Of a stretch of DNA of 22,985 bases, positions 9,741 through 19,517 are shown piece after piece. A model generated the notes under the pieces. That model was not told the origin of the DNA. It saw only the letters and a program-made list of their open reading frames with translations, and did not search any database. The position numbers and the translations under genes were made by a program. The stretch is from Amphimedon queenslandica (Eukaryota > Porifera > Demospongiae > Haplosclerida > Niphatidae), in the NCBI RefSeq assembly GCF_000090795.2, contig NW_003546376.1:1-22985 (forward strand), in the 5' to 3' direction. The first letter of the stretch is position 1. The number at the start of each line of letters is the position of its first letter.

Positions 9741-10020
9741 TGGAGCATTTCTGGAGTCGCTGGAAGAAAGAATACATACCTGAATTAAGAGTTACCCATC
9801 GACGCTGCCAGACCAGAGATACTAGTCCCATAGCTGTGGGGTGAAGCGCCTCGAGGAATGTGGAGACTAGGACTCATTCACAGAGTGATTAGAGGGAGAG
9901 ACAAGCAAACTCGTGGAGCAGTTGTTCCAGTTAATTCTGGAACTGGTTCGTTTTGTTCCTAAAACATCCTATACAATGCCTGTATTCGCTGGAGATTCAT
10001 TCTCGTAGTGATTCAGATAG
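9741..10020 (+). pseudogene. BEL/Pao C-terminal DUF5641
   Basis: FWSRWKKEYIPELRVTHRR begins near 9746. A frameshifted block MWRLGLIHRVIRGRDKQTRG lies near 9858-9920, then HPIQCLYSLEIH near 9962-10005. This is the conserved C-terminal domain that follows the integrase core in BEL/Pao, and it marks the end of the polyprotein. Stops near 9840 and 9960 break it. Confidence 0.75.
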
Positions 10021-10341
10021 TTCTTAAGGAGCTGATGATAGTTGCATTGCTTCAAGTTTGATACTCCAACAGATCCAGTTAATGTTGGGCCTACTCCCAC
10101 TATTGAAGACACTGTTGCTAATGAATGGAACAATTTGAGTAACAAAGCACAGTCGTCATCAGAAAGACTACGTTGTAGAGCAGCAGCTGAAGTATGACAT
10201 AGAGTCATTGCAAGCCTTTTGGACTAGTTTAATTGTAAGCAAAAATTGAGATTATTGATTGTTTTCTTTTTGTTATTATTATTTTCTTATTTTATTTCAT
10301 TATTTCTGATATTGAATAGTAATGTACTAATCAATGGGGGT

Positions 10342-10606
10342 TGTGTGTGAGATTTTGAGTGATTTATTATATTCATTGTGATTAGTGATTATCAATTACT
10401 ATTAATTATTAGTTCTCACTATTAATTATGAGTGTATTCTGTATATAAGAGAGTAATTTTTGTGAGCCATTTTGGCAGTGGGTTGAGTGTGTGAGTTATT
10501 GAGTCGTTGGGAGGTAGTGTGATGTGGCACTATCTATCTTTATTTGGTACTGTTGTTTGAACCAGTAAAGCTGATATCATTTGATTTGAAAGATTTTATT
10601 CAAACA
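10342..10606 (+). repeat. Candidate 3' LTR of the BEL/Pao element
   Basis: The sequence follows the end of DUF5641 and a T-rich spacer. A short purine run (AATGGGGG, 10333-10340) could be the polypurine tract, with TG at 10342 as the LTR start. It contains a TATATAAG box at 10442-10449 and an AGTAAA poly(A)-like signal at 10564-10569, and could end at CA 10605-10606. No second copy exists in the window, so neither the boundaries nor LTR status can be proved. Confidence 0.35.
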
Positions 10607-10968
10607 TTATTTGTTAAAATAGATAGTGAGCCAGGCAGTGGCAAGTTAGCTAAAGCATTCTGAGCTGAGCTGACTACTAAGGAACCAGTTATATAGACAG
10701 CATGGCATCCCCCAATCTGTATCATTTTACTACAAGGTATGTACTACTGAGCATGCCCAACTTTGATATGCCCACTCATTACTACACAACTATGTTGATA
10801 AAACCTCCGCTGCGGAATGCATTGCATTTGTATTTGTGGCATGGGTGTTATAACGTTTACTTGTAAAATTCTTTAAAATGCAAACGATCAAGCATTTCTG
10901 CATATATAATTAGAAATCTTAATAGTGAAATTGTAACGGGTTCTGATATCAGGCAAAATAAACTAATG
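10607..10968. other. Spacer between BEL/Pao and Helitron, nothing firm
   Basis: There is no coding block and no repeat shared with the rest of the window. Helitron similarity begins at about 10969, and its true 5' end (TC) could lie within this stretch but cannot be placed. Confidence 0.4.
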
Positions 10969-12660
10969 AATGTAAAAGAAGCACCTATTGACCACAGGCA
11001 AGATTTGCTATGCTTTCCTACATCAATCTAACTGGACAATATGCAGAGCATCATCCCAGGCAATGATTTCGTACTAATCATTCATGTGGTCTGGATTATT
11101 ACGCATTAAAAATTAACAAGGTCCTGAAAGCTGTCTTATGCAATTCATTACAAACAACATAAGGCAAGGTTGGTCAGACAGTTACTGAAAGATTACAAAA
11201 AATAAATCTTTTAGATGAAGCTTTTCAGGGCAATTAAAGTAAAATGTTGGCTCCATCACATGGCAGAAATCAATTTTGGTTCTGTCTAAAAGGTGAAGTC
11301 AAACAATGATTACTGAGTATGGCTTTCTAACACTTTTCCTAACATGAAATTGTGGTAAATACGATTCAGCTGATATAGCGTAATGTTTAATGAAAGTGAA
11401 TAATGCTCCACAATTATATATTGTTTCTAGATTGTGTACTGCGGATCCTGTTTCAGTATCGCAACAATTTTGATTGAAGTTTAAGGATTTATCTGGAGAC
11501 GTGTTCCACACAGAGTAGAGCAATAATAGTATGTTAAAAACTGTCAAATGTGTGGAGCGCCTCTTTCTCAAATTTTCCAATGGATTGAAAATGTGCATGT
11601 TGTTGGTATTTATTGTCCTGAAGAAGTCTGTTATTTTATACAAGATAGGATAACATGTGACATACCAGACTGTAACAGGCTTAAATTTTATGATAACAAA
11701 ATACAAAATGAACAAGTGCAGCAAATACAGCAAACAAAATATTAAAGTCGGTAGAACTATTTATCTAGATGCCAATTTGATTTTCCTAGACCAGTACAAA
11801 GTATTTGCATCAATGATGTTGAAAGTAGCTTGAATTCATGCAATAAAATATATTATTTGAAATGAGATAAAAAAGAGGTGCAAGTCAACAACTCCAGTCC
11901 TTTAATGATGAAATTGTGGCATGCAAATATGAACTTGCAGTACATAGCAGAGAGAAGTCTTTCTTTAACAGAGTATGTAATGGAACATGTTACCAAAGCA
12001 GAAATGAGTCATGCACATAGGACTTACAAGATGAAGTTGGCATCTGTGAAAACATACAACAGGCCATGGATAATTGGGCAAAAAGTACTTCGATCCAAAG
12101 TAATATGACTATATGAAGCTAGCAATCTTCTTCTCAGTGAAAGGTCATGCATGAAATCAGTAACCGTACAGTACATTAATGTGTACTTGCCTCATAAGAG
12201 GAGCAGAGAAATCAAAAACTATTTATAATTAACTACAGTGGAACAATGTTCAAACAACATTTATAATCCTAGCATAATTGAAGACTTTCATTTAACAAGA
12301 CTGAATCACATGGAATATGTATCTCTACAAATTCTAGCTACCTACAAATTTGATTAAAATAGAAAGAAATGGAGAAAGAGAATACAAACTTGAATCAAAG
12401 CCTGTCTTTCCAAACCATAGTCAATTTAATCCTACAAAAGAAGCAGAAACAGATGACTTATTATTTGATAATATTTTAAATTGCACCTTTTAGAAATAAA
12501 AGCACACTTGTAATGGAAGGAGAAACAATAGAGGAAGCTTTTAGCCATCACAAAAGCATCTATACATGACATTAAAAGTCATTTTATCAAACTACAGGAA
12601 TTATTAGGAGCTGAACCTAAGGTACTTCAGGCTGAACCCACATTTTAGATTTCGCGCAAC
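10969..12660 (+). pseudogene. Helitron Rep-side fragment, decayed, helicase missing
   Basis: Blocks of an animal Helitron RepHel protein occur in order but in changing frames. They are EAPIDHRQDLLCFPT near 10981; HGRNQFWFCLKGEV near 11258; TADPVSVSQQF near 11440; CGAPLSQIFQWIEN then CPEEVCYFIQDRITCDIP at 11551-11664; and CQFDFPRP at 11770-11793. After these come KLWHANMNLQYIAE near 11910, SVTVQYINVYLPHKR near 12163, KPVFPNHSQFNPTKEAE at 12400-12450, and APFRNKSTLVMEGETIEEAF at 12483-12542. Rep starts rolling-circle transposition in intact relatives. The block at 11551-11592 is where the HUH motif (His-x-His after Gly-x-Pro) should lie, and it reads GAPLSQ, so both histidines are gone. Stops and at least four frameshifts are present, and no helicase motifs follow. 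The family call is by motif recognition. Confidence 0.75.
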
Positions 12661-13897
12661 ACAAATTGTTTTCTTTATACATTTTGTACAGTATATACTT
12701 TTTTCAATTTTTTAATAGTGACATGCAATAAACTTTACCAAACATTTTTAAAATGGATTAAAACTGAGTGAACAAATCTTTAACATGATGCGAGTGTAGT
12801 AATATGTGACTATAACTGACAAAAGGTACTCCTACCCACCATAAGGTACCGATTGTCAATTATGATCACATGGTTGTTCATATAAGATTGTTGTCTATTA
12901 AAGTATGTTCCATCTCTTGGCAAAAGTTCTTAAAGTTTTGCAAAATGGGCTGCAGTCTCTCATAGAATTTTGTTGGCTTTAAAACATCAGTGTATCGAGA
13001 AAGCATTTACTGCATACAAGCTTGATAGAGTGTTTGCCTTCATTATGCTACGATTGCAAGCTTTAAAGCATCTTAGAACCTACATTCGCCAGATGAAGCA
13101 GCTAAGTAAACAATAGTCAGGAAATGCATACTGGTGGCCATTTTTATTAATGGTTTGACTAATATGACGTCATGACTTAACCCCACCTTACAATAAATTT
13201 TTCCAGTCAGTTTTATAATATGCAAAGGTATCCAGCAATGACACAAGATCAAAGATGGCATACTATTTTTAAGGAAGGCGAAGTGAATCTTTTTTGTCCT
13301 AAATATCTCTGCCGTTGCTACCATTATTAGTAAGCTATGAAAAATTATTATATTGAGAGACAATTTAAATGTTAGTATTTCAAAAGTTTCATTTAGCCTA
13401 AAAGTTTAATGTGCTAGTTTCATTTTGTTTGCCAGTCTGGTTATTATTTTTCTTGCTTTTGTAGCCTGTTCAAGAGATTGTTTAATTGCAAAAATTTGTG
13501 AAAATTAATAATACAATTATGCTAAAAAAATAAACAGCATCGTTCTGTTCCACTGAAAATGATCCAATCATAAATTCAAAATGATAATCGCTCAACTTCT
13601 GCATAAATAACTTTTCAATAACTGTGATCAAGTTGAACATTCCAAGTTATATACAATGGTTACTTTAACTTCAAAAATCGATTTTATGCTTAAAATTATG
13701 TATTGACCAATGAAGTTATTCTACCGATTTCACTTGCTCTATCATTCACAAATGCACCTAAAAGAACCAGAAGATGATAAAAGTGGCCCAATGCAAAAGA
13801 ATTTATATTTTTTGAGTCACAATATGTCAATACGCCTGTACTAATTGACTTAGAACAGCCATTATTAATCTTTTAGATTATTTCTTCCATATATGCG
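12661..13897. other. AT-rich spacer, nothing recognised
   Basis: No coding block or repeat was found. A perfect CRE-type palindrome ATGACGTCAT lies at 13164-13173, which is expected by chance at some frequency and is not assigned a role. Short minus-strand open stretches here show no family resemblance. Confidence 0.4.
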
Positions 13898-14590
13898 CAA
13901 CTTAATGTAACACCATTGTTTTCAAATTTAGATTTTTTGTTTAATTAAATACAATCATGCAACATCACATATCCAGATAAAAGAGCAAAAAGATATAAGG
14001 GCGGAGCAGTTATACAAAAGAGACAATATGGACAAATATTGTACAAGTAGTGTGTATTACTATCGTTACTTTAGCCAATACAAGTATACCATACGGGTAT
14101 AAAATTTCGAGGGTATAAAACTTTGTCAAAAGCTCTTAATTCCTTATTTTAAATTTCGCATTTTTGCACTTGCACTTTCATCAAGTCATTGATTTTCACG
14201 TGTTGCGCATACGCAGTGAGCATTTCTGGCATATTAATTTTTGTGGTTGATACAAAATCTGTGAAATTAAATACCCCACGGAATTTTATACCTGTATGGT
14301 ATTTATTTTATTATATAAATCTCTAGATATTTGGGAAATAATAGAACTACAAAAAACCAGAAATAGTGGTTCTTTAATATTTAACTATCAATTATCCTAG
14401 AATGAACGACAGAATTTGTTAGGTTGATAAGTGTGTGTGTGAAAAAAAATTTTTATGGGAGGAGTATTTTACAAGCTAGCATTATGAGAAACATACATGT
14501 ATCTATTAATGGCTATAACTTAAACTTAAATACAGCATTGAAAGACTCAGAACTATAAAACAAGCAAAATGGTTTTGAATTGACCTACAA
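13898..14590 (+). repeat. Duplicated segment, copy A
   Basis: This stretch aligns collinearly with 15578-16568. Landmarks are CAACTTAATGTAA, then a GATTTTTTGTTTAAT-like run, CCAGATAAAAGAGC, TATGGACAAATATTGTACAAG, and the TTTTACAAGC and ATACATGTAT stretch near 14470-14505. The strand is arbitrary. It contains a 211-bp inverted-repeat insertion (14089-14299) that copy B lacks, and it is empty at 13970-13971, where copy B carries a 531-bp insertion. The copies have diverged clearly by substitutions and small indels. The unit encodes nothing that I recognise and may itself be an unclassified repeat family. Confidence 0.75.
14089..14299. mobile_element. 211-bp MITE-like element, TA target duplication
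   Basis: Inverted ends CCATACGGGTATAAAATT (left) and CCATACAGGTATAAAATT (right, reverse complement) differ at one base. Weaker similarity continues to about 30 bp (CGAGGGTAT against CGTGGGGTAT). TA flanks both ends (14087-14088 and 14300-14301). Copy B of the surrounding duplication has no such sequence and reads through at 16297-16298, confirming an insertion. It is non-coding. The size and TA target fit a mariner-like or similar non-autonomous DNA transposon, but no superfamily is assigned. Confidence 0.75.
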
Positions 14591-15320
14591 TAACTTCATA
14601 GTGATTGTTTCATAGCAGGACAATGGTATAAAATCAGTTTCATTAGTCGCGAGTCATAATTCTAAATAATTGTATCTGCTGCATTGATAAGGTTTTAGTT
14701 GTGATCTACACTCCTTGTTGATTTATTTTTATACATGCATTATACCATGTACAACTTTACAGTTGTGTTTTTTTCTCCATTCGTAGTAAGTTTATGACAT
14801 GGACAGTAGTGATAATCCAGTAGTATCACACAGCGCATTACTTATTCAGTTATGTTCATTTAAAAGTATTGATAGAATGTAACATGCATTATTGCAAACT
14901 TTAGTTTTGCCTTATGAGTATTTTTACAAGGATCAGTTCACCTTTTTCAGTGTGTCTAGCTACATGTAGATTTCTATGTATCAAATTTAATGTTATATGT
15001 GTGTACTGTAATAGGTTTGTAAAAACATGGTTGAGAGTACCACTTCTACAAAGTTGCCTAGCTCTACAATCTTTTGTTTTTAAGTTACTGTATTATTCCA
15101 TGAGGTTGTAAAGATAAATTGTTTATAAGTTTAATTATTAATAACAATATTTATTGTTACTATGAAAGGTTAATTTATTATTATTGTAAAAAAGTTCTCA
15201 ATTGCTTTGGACTACAAAATGAAGCAAGAGAGTGGACCAGCAAGGCACATAAGTGTACATTACATTTTTAACAAAAATAGCTGTAACTAAAGCAGCTAAC
15301 CAGCATGCTATGAGTGAAAC
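14591..15320. other. AT-rich spacer, nothing recognised
   Basis: A short plus-strand open stretch at 14914-15111 is low-complexity in composition and shows no family resemblance. No repeats were found. Confidence 0.4.
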
Positions 15321-15420
15321 ACATCTTTACATGTATGTAACATTATGACTGTGGTATAACTAGCCAAAGACATGCTTACATGTATGTTCATGTAACATTA
15401 TGACTACGTTATAACTTCAA
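15321..15420 (+). repeat. Imperfect tandem duplication of about 49 bp
   Basis: Unit 1 (15321-15369) and unit 2 (15370-about 15420) share ACAT..TTACATGTATGT and GTAACATTATGACT followed by GTTATAACT or GGTATAACT. Unit 2 has a small TTCAT insertion, and the units differ at several bases. Confidence 0.7.
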
Positions 15421-15433
15421 CGTCCTAACAGTA

Positions 15434-15587
15434 CTTAAAATGACTTCAAATCTACTTAAGTGACATCATCAATTTGTCACATTTGATTCTTACAAGTCTC
15501 CAACTTAGCACTTAAAATGACTTAAAATCAACTTAAGTGACATCATCAATTTGTCACATTTGATTCTTACAAGTCTCCAACTTAATG
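15434..15587 (+). repeat. Tandem duplication of a 77-bp unit
   Basis: Units 15434-15510 and 15511-15587 are nearly identical, with differences confined mainly to positions about 13-20 of the unit and to the last few bases. Each begins CTTAAAATGACTT and contains CTTAAGTGACATCATCAATT. The second unit runs directly into the start of duplicated copy B. The near-identity suggests a recent event. Confidence 0.85.
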
Positions 15588-16568
15588 TAAGAACATTGTT
15601 TTAAAATTAAGATTTTCTTGCAGTTTAATGGAATCATGCACTATCATCAGACATACCGTATGTCAGGATATATTCGCAGCTGCAATTATTTGCGGTCATA
15701 AAAAATTTCCATTAAAAACCATGCAAACCAAGGTGTTATTTTATTTGAAAACAGCGCAGTATTGAAGGAAAGCACTTTGCTGCAGTGTTCTTGAGCTGTT
15801 CTTCTTGTGTTACTAAGTCTTAGTCTCTTTGGAGCTGCTTTTACTGGTTCTTGACAGAACTACTGTCTTACCTCATCTTGGGACTCTCCACCCATTCTAG
15901 TTAATGTTTATTAACTTGGGTGTGGTTTATTATCACCACCACGCAGACCAGCAACAATTTGCAGCAAAGAGGCTGAAAGAACTCTGAGGTAGAGGTCCAT
16001 ACAAGAAGTTAACAGATAGAGGACTCGCTATTGGCTCCAGTAAAGCTGCTAAAGAAAAGATGAATCGCTAAACATGACACACGTGGTCTAATTGTCATAT
16101 CAATGCTCTAACAGTTACCATGGTTTTTAATTGAACGTTTTTATGACTGCAAATAATTGCAGCTGCGAATATATCCCGACCTACTGTACCCAGATAAAAA
16201 AGATTTAAAGAGAGCAGAGCAGTCATAAAAATTAGAAATATGGACAAATAGTGTACAAGTATAGTATGCTATTATCATTATTTAACTCAATGCAACTATT
16301 TACCTTAGTAAGCAAACTTCTAGTTATTGAGTAAATAAAACTACATCAACACAGAAATGGTAGTTTATTATTTTTCCAATGATCATTTATCCTAACATTA
16401 AAGAGAGGACTGATACTGATAACTGTGTGCAAAAAATTTTTGCAGGTCAAGTACTTTACAAGCTTGGCATAATAGGAAGTATACATGTATGTAATAAGTG
16501 TTAAACTTAAAAAGAGCATTGAAAGAGTCAAAACTCTACAACATGCAAAACAATATAGAATTATGTAG
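15578..16568 (+). repeat. Duplicated segment, copy B
   Basis: This is the counterpart of 13898-14590. Shared landmarks include CAACTTAATGTAA at 15578, CCAGATAAAAAAG near 16190, TATGGACAAATAGTGTACAAG near 16240, the TTTACAAGC run near 16455 and ATACATGTAT near 16481. It carries a 531-bp inverted-repeat element (15656-16186) absent from copy A, and it is empty at 16297-16298, where copy A holds its 211-bp element. About 1.7 kb separates the start points of the two copies. Confidence 0.75.
15656..16186. mobile_element. 531-bp inverted-repeat DNA element, TA target duplication
   Basis: The left end (15656-15724) and right end (reverse complement from 16186) form inverted repeats of about 69 bp with fewer than ten mismatches. 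They include an identical ATATATTCGCAGCTGCAATT core and a shared AATTAAAAACCATG-type inner end. TA at 15654-15655 and 16187-16188 flank it, and copy A shows the uninterrupted site at 13970-13971. The interior is less AT-rich than the surroundings and holds no transposase. A short plus-strand stretch near 15955-16070 reads AAKRLKEL, stop, GRGPYKKLTDRGLAIGSSK, which looks codon-like but is not identified. It is likely a non-autonomous element. Confidence 0.8.
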
Positions 16569-17212
16569 TTCCTTGTATGACTCACCAAATTTGTATATCT
16601 TGAGTGGTATTCCTCTACTTCAAATTAAAATTACTGCATGAACAATCGACAAATATTTACATAAATCAGAGGTACATAAATTCATTACATGTTTTATTAT
16701 GCAATTTAAAGTTTTTGTCATAATTGTACAGAAATTCATTCAAAAAGTTTGAAACAATGTATAATGCATGCCTTTCTCATATTCATCACTTTTCATGTAT
16801 AAAAAGATATCGCAAAGTCTAAGATTTACTAATACTTCCAGTAATAGATTTTAATCATCAATGAACAACAAAGATAATTTTTGCAAATAAAAATCTATAA
16901 CAAAGAAAATTATCCATGTGTGCATTGCTTACTTCCTTATTGTATCCAGATTGAGTATATTCATCAAAGATCTTTAATTACAATAAATAAAGCATACAGA
17001 AACCTCAAAACTAGTTCAACTTCTGCACCCACTAGGACAAACAATCCTTCAGTATGAGCTGCCAACTGTATGTGGCAAACAACACAACTTACAAAAATAA
17101 CAAGAAAGATGGCATGATAATAGATACAAGTAAAATAAAAAAACATTAAAAATGGGAAAATAGTAGGATTGATTTGGGAAAAAGTAAGGAAACAAGAGGG
17201 TACTTGCAAACT
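16569..17212. other. AT-rich spacer, nothing recognised
   Basis: This is a spacer between duplicated copy B and the minisatellite. Minus-strand open stretches here are short and hydrophobic by composition, with no recognisable family. Confidence 0.4.
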
Positions 17213-19126
17213 GGTGTGTTAAGTGACAGGGAGTGACAGAGCAAGACAGTAAGTGACCAGTGACAGAGAGGAAGTGAGCCAGTCAGTGTGAAACAAATGA
17301 CAGGGATTGAAACAGACAGAGAGTGAGCAAGAGAGCGAGTAACCATTGACAGGGAGTCAATCAGCCTGGGAGTGAGTGACAAGTGACAGGAGTGTCTGAG
17401 CAAAAGACTCACTGACCAATAACAGGAAGTGACTAGTGACAGGAAGTGAGTGAATAGTGACAGGCAGTGTGTGAGTTAGGGAGTGAGTGACCAGTGACAT
17501 TGAGTGAATGACCAGTGAAACAAAGTGAGTGATCAGTGGTAGGGAGTGAGTGACCAGTGACAGGGAGCGAGTGACTAGTGACGGGAATAGACTGACTATT
17601 CGCAGGGCGTGAGTGACCAGTGACAGGAAGTGTCACCTGTGACATGGATTGACTGAGCCAGAGAGTAAGTGACCAGTGACGAAGTGACTGAGAATGGTAG
17701 TGAGTGACCAGTGCCAGGGAGGGAGTAAGCAAAGGTGTGAGTTACCAGTTACAGGGAGTGTGTGAGCCAGGGAGAGGGAGTGACTGATTAGTAGAAGTGA
17801 GTGAGTCAGAGTGTGAGCCACCAGTGACAGGGAGACACTGAGAAAAAGAGTGAGTGACCAGTGCGAGGGAGTGAGTGACCATTGGCAGAGTTAGAGACCA
17901 GTGGGAGGGAGTTAGTGACAAATGAGAGGGAGTGAGTAAGTGAGGGAGTGAGTAAGGGAGGGAGTGAGTGGTCAGCAGCAATGAGTGAGTGACTAGTGAT
18001 AGGGATTGTGTCATCCAGGGAGTCAGTAATTAGTAACAGGGAGTAAATGAGATTGTGAACGAGACAAGGAGTGAGTGAGCCAGGGAGTTAAAGACCAGTG
18101 AAAGGAAGTGAGGGAGACTGGAGTAGGCCAGGCATTGAGTAACCATAGACAAAGCGTGAGTGATGAATGACAGGGTGTGATTAAAACAGGTAGTAAGTGA
18201 CAAGTTGAAAAAAGTAAGTGACCGGAGACAGGGAATGTGTAAGGCCACGAGTGAGTGACCAGTGACAGGGAGTGATCACGAGTGAGCCAGGCAGTGACTA
18301 GTGGAAGGGAGTGAGGGAGATAGCGAGTGAGACATGGAGTGATTGAGATAGAGTGTGAGCCAGGAAATGAGTGACTAGTGACAGTGACTGGTTGAGACAG
18401 AGAGTGAATGAGCAGAGGAAGGAAGTGAATGAGCCAGGAAGTGAGTGATCAGAGGCCAAGATTTACCAGTGAAGGAGAAAGTGAGTTTGGGTGTGAGTGA
18501 CCAGCGAGAGGGAGTCAGAAATTGGGGGAGTGAATTACCAGTGACAGAGAGATAGTGAACAGTGTAAAGGGAGCCAATTAGTGAGAGACCAGTGTCAGAA
18601 AATGAGTGAGATAGAGAGTATCACTCCAGTGACAGCATTGACTGCCAAAATGGTGAGACAGTGAAAGAGTGATCAGTGACAGAGGCTGGGTGACTAGTGA
18701 AATGAAGTGAGTGACCAGTGACAGTGGGTGGCTCAGCCAGGCATTAAATGACCATTGACAGTGAGTGAGTGAGCCAGGGAGAGAGTGACCAGTGACAGGG
18801 AGTGAGTGACAAGTGACAGATTATGAGTGAGTAATGACAGTGAGTGAGTGAGCCAGGAAGTGAGTGACCAGACACAGGGAGTAAGTGAGCAATGACAGGG
18901 AGTCAGTGAGCCCAGAAGTTAGTAACCTATGACAGGGAGTAAGTAAACGGGAGAGTGAGTGACCATTGACAAGGACTGAGTGACCAGTGACAGAAGGTGA
19001 GTGACCAAGAGAGTAGGTGACAAGTGAAAGAAAGTGTGTGAGACAGGCATTGAGTGCATAGTGACAGGGATTGATTGACCAGTGACTGAGATAGACAGTG
19101 AATGACAAGTGACATGGAGTGAGCAG
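17213..19126 (+). repeat. Minisatellite, left block
   Basis: The block is a degenerate tandem array built from two subunits: a 21-bp one beginning GTGAGTGACCAGTGACAGGG and a 16-bp one, GTGAGTGAGCCAGGGA. They often alternate as a 37-bp composite. Spacing and sequence vary along the array, and few neighbouring units are identical, so it is old or frequently rearranged. The plus strand is rich in G and A and poor in C and T. TGA recurs in all plus frames, while the minus strand is almost free of stops. Confidence 0.9.
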
Positions 19127-19517
19127 GGCTGTAGGAACTGCTATGATATGGCCGTACAGTTTTTGGGGAAACCAAGTTTTAAACCAGACAACCTCAACAT
19201 GAGATATCATCATTACTTGTAGTAGTTTAAGCAGCTCTTCCTCTTTGAGTTTGCTTGACTTTACTGCGACAATCAAAATTAGTCCAATGGATTTGTTTCC
19301 TACAGCACTCTTTTTGTAAAACAAAAGTAGCACACCATTCTTCCTAAGCGTTCACTTTTAAATATTATCAGTCATAATTACATTGATAAACACAATTAAA
19401 TTACAATAATTAATTGACCACACCCCTTCTAAGTAATTAATTAGATTGCCAAATTTTGCCTCACCCTTCGCAACTGGCAAACCCCATACCCTTCCCAATC
19501 TTCTTTCTACGGAACTG
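19127..19517 (-). other. Non-repeat interruption of the minisatellite
   Basis: About 390 bases of ordinary-composition sequence interrupt the array. The heptamer GGAACTG occurs at both edges (19134-19140 and 19511-19517), which may be a target-site duplication or chance. On the minus strand an open stretch from 19333 reads KSSKLKEEELLKLLQVMMIS and then WFKTWFPQKLYGHIIAVPT. A separate stretch from about 19510 reads GKGMGFASCEG in one frame and AKFGNLINYLEG in another. These look like exon scraps rather than random translation, but I do not recognise the gene. Confidence 0.55.

Larger units (their letters stand above)
5463..10606 (+). mobile_element. BEL/Pao LTR retrotransposon, long but decayed copy
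   Basis: Pieces of a single gag-pol polyprotein occur in the canonical BEL/Pao order: gag DUF1759, CCHC knuckle, protease region, reverse transcriptase, RNase H/A17 region, H2C2 integrase finger and DUF5641. They fall in all three frames, with many stops. Two large in-family segments are missing: the RT region between FTRVVFGV and the YVDD-equivalent, and most of the integrase catalytic core. No 5' LTR was found, and the 3' LTR is only a candidate. A short palindromic element has inserted at about 8717. The copy cannot encode a working polyprotein. A relative in inverted orientation lies at 381-1305. Confidence 0.85.

Noticed and set aside
11299..11733. 144-codon minus-strand open reading frame
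   Set aside because: It lies antisense to the Helitron Rep blocks, which have recognisable motifs in order on the plus strand. The antisense translation shows no family resemblance.
13164..13173. CRE-type palindrome ATGACGTCAT as a regulatory site
   Set aside because: It is a single isolated 10-mer in a spacer with no gene nearby, so there is no support for a regulatory role.
13073..13363. 96-codon minus-strand open reading frame
   Set aside because: AT-rich, with hydrophobic composition and no recognisable motif or neighbour context. Frames of this length are expected by chance in such sequence.
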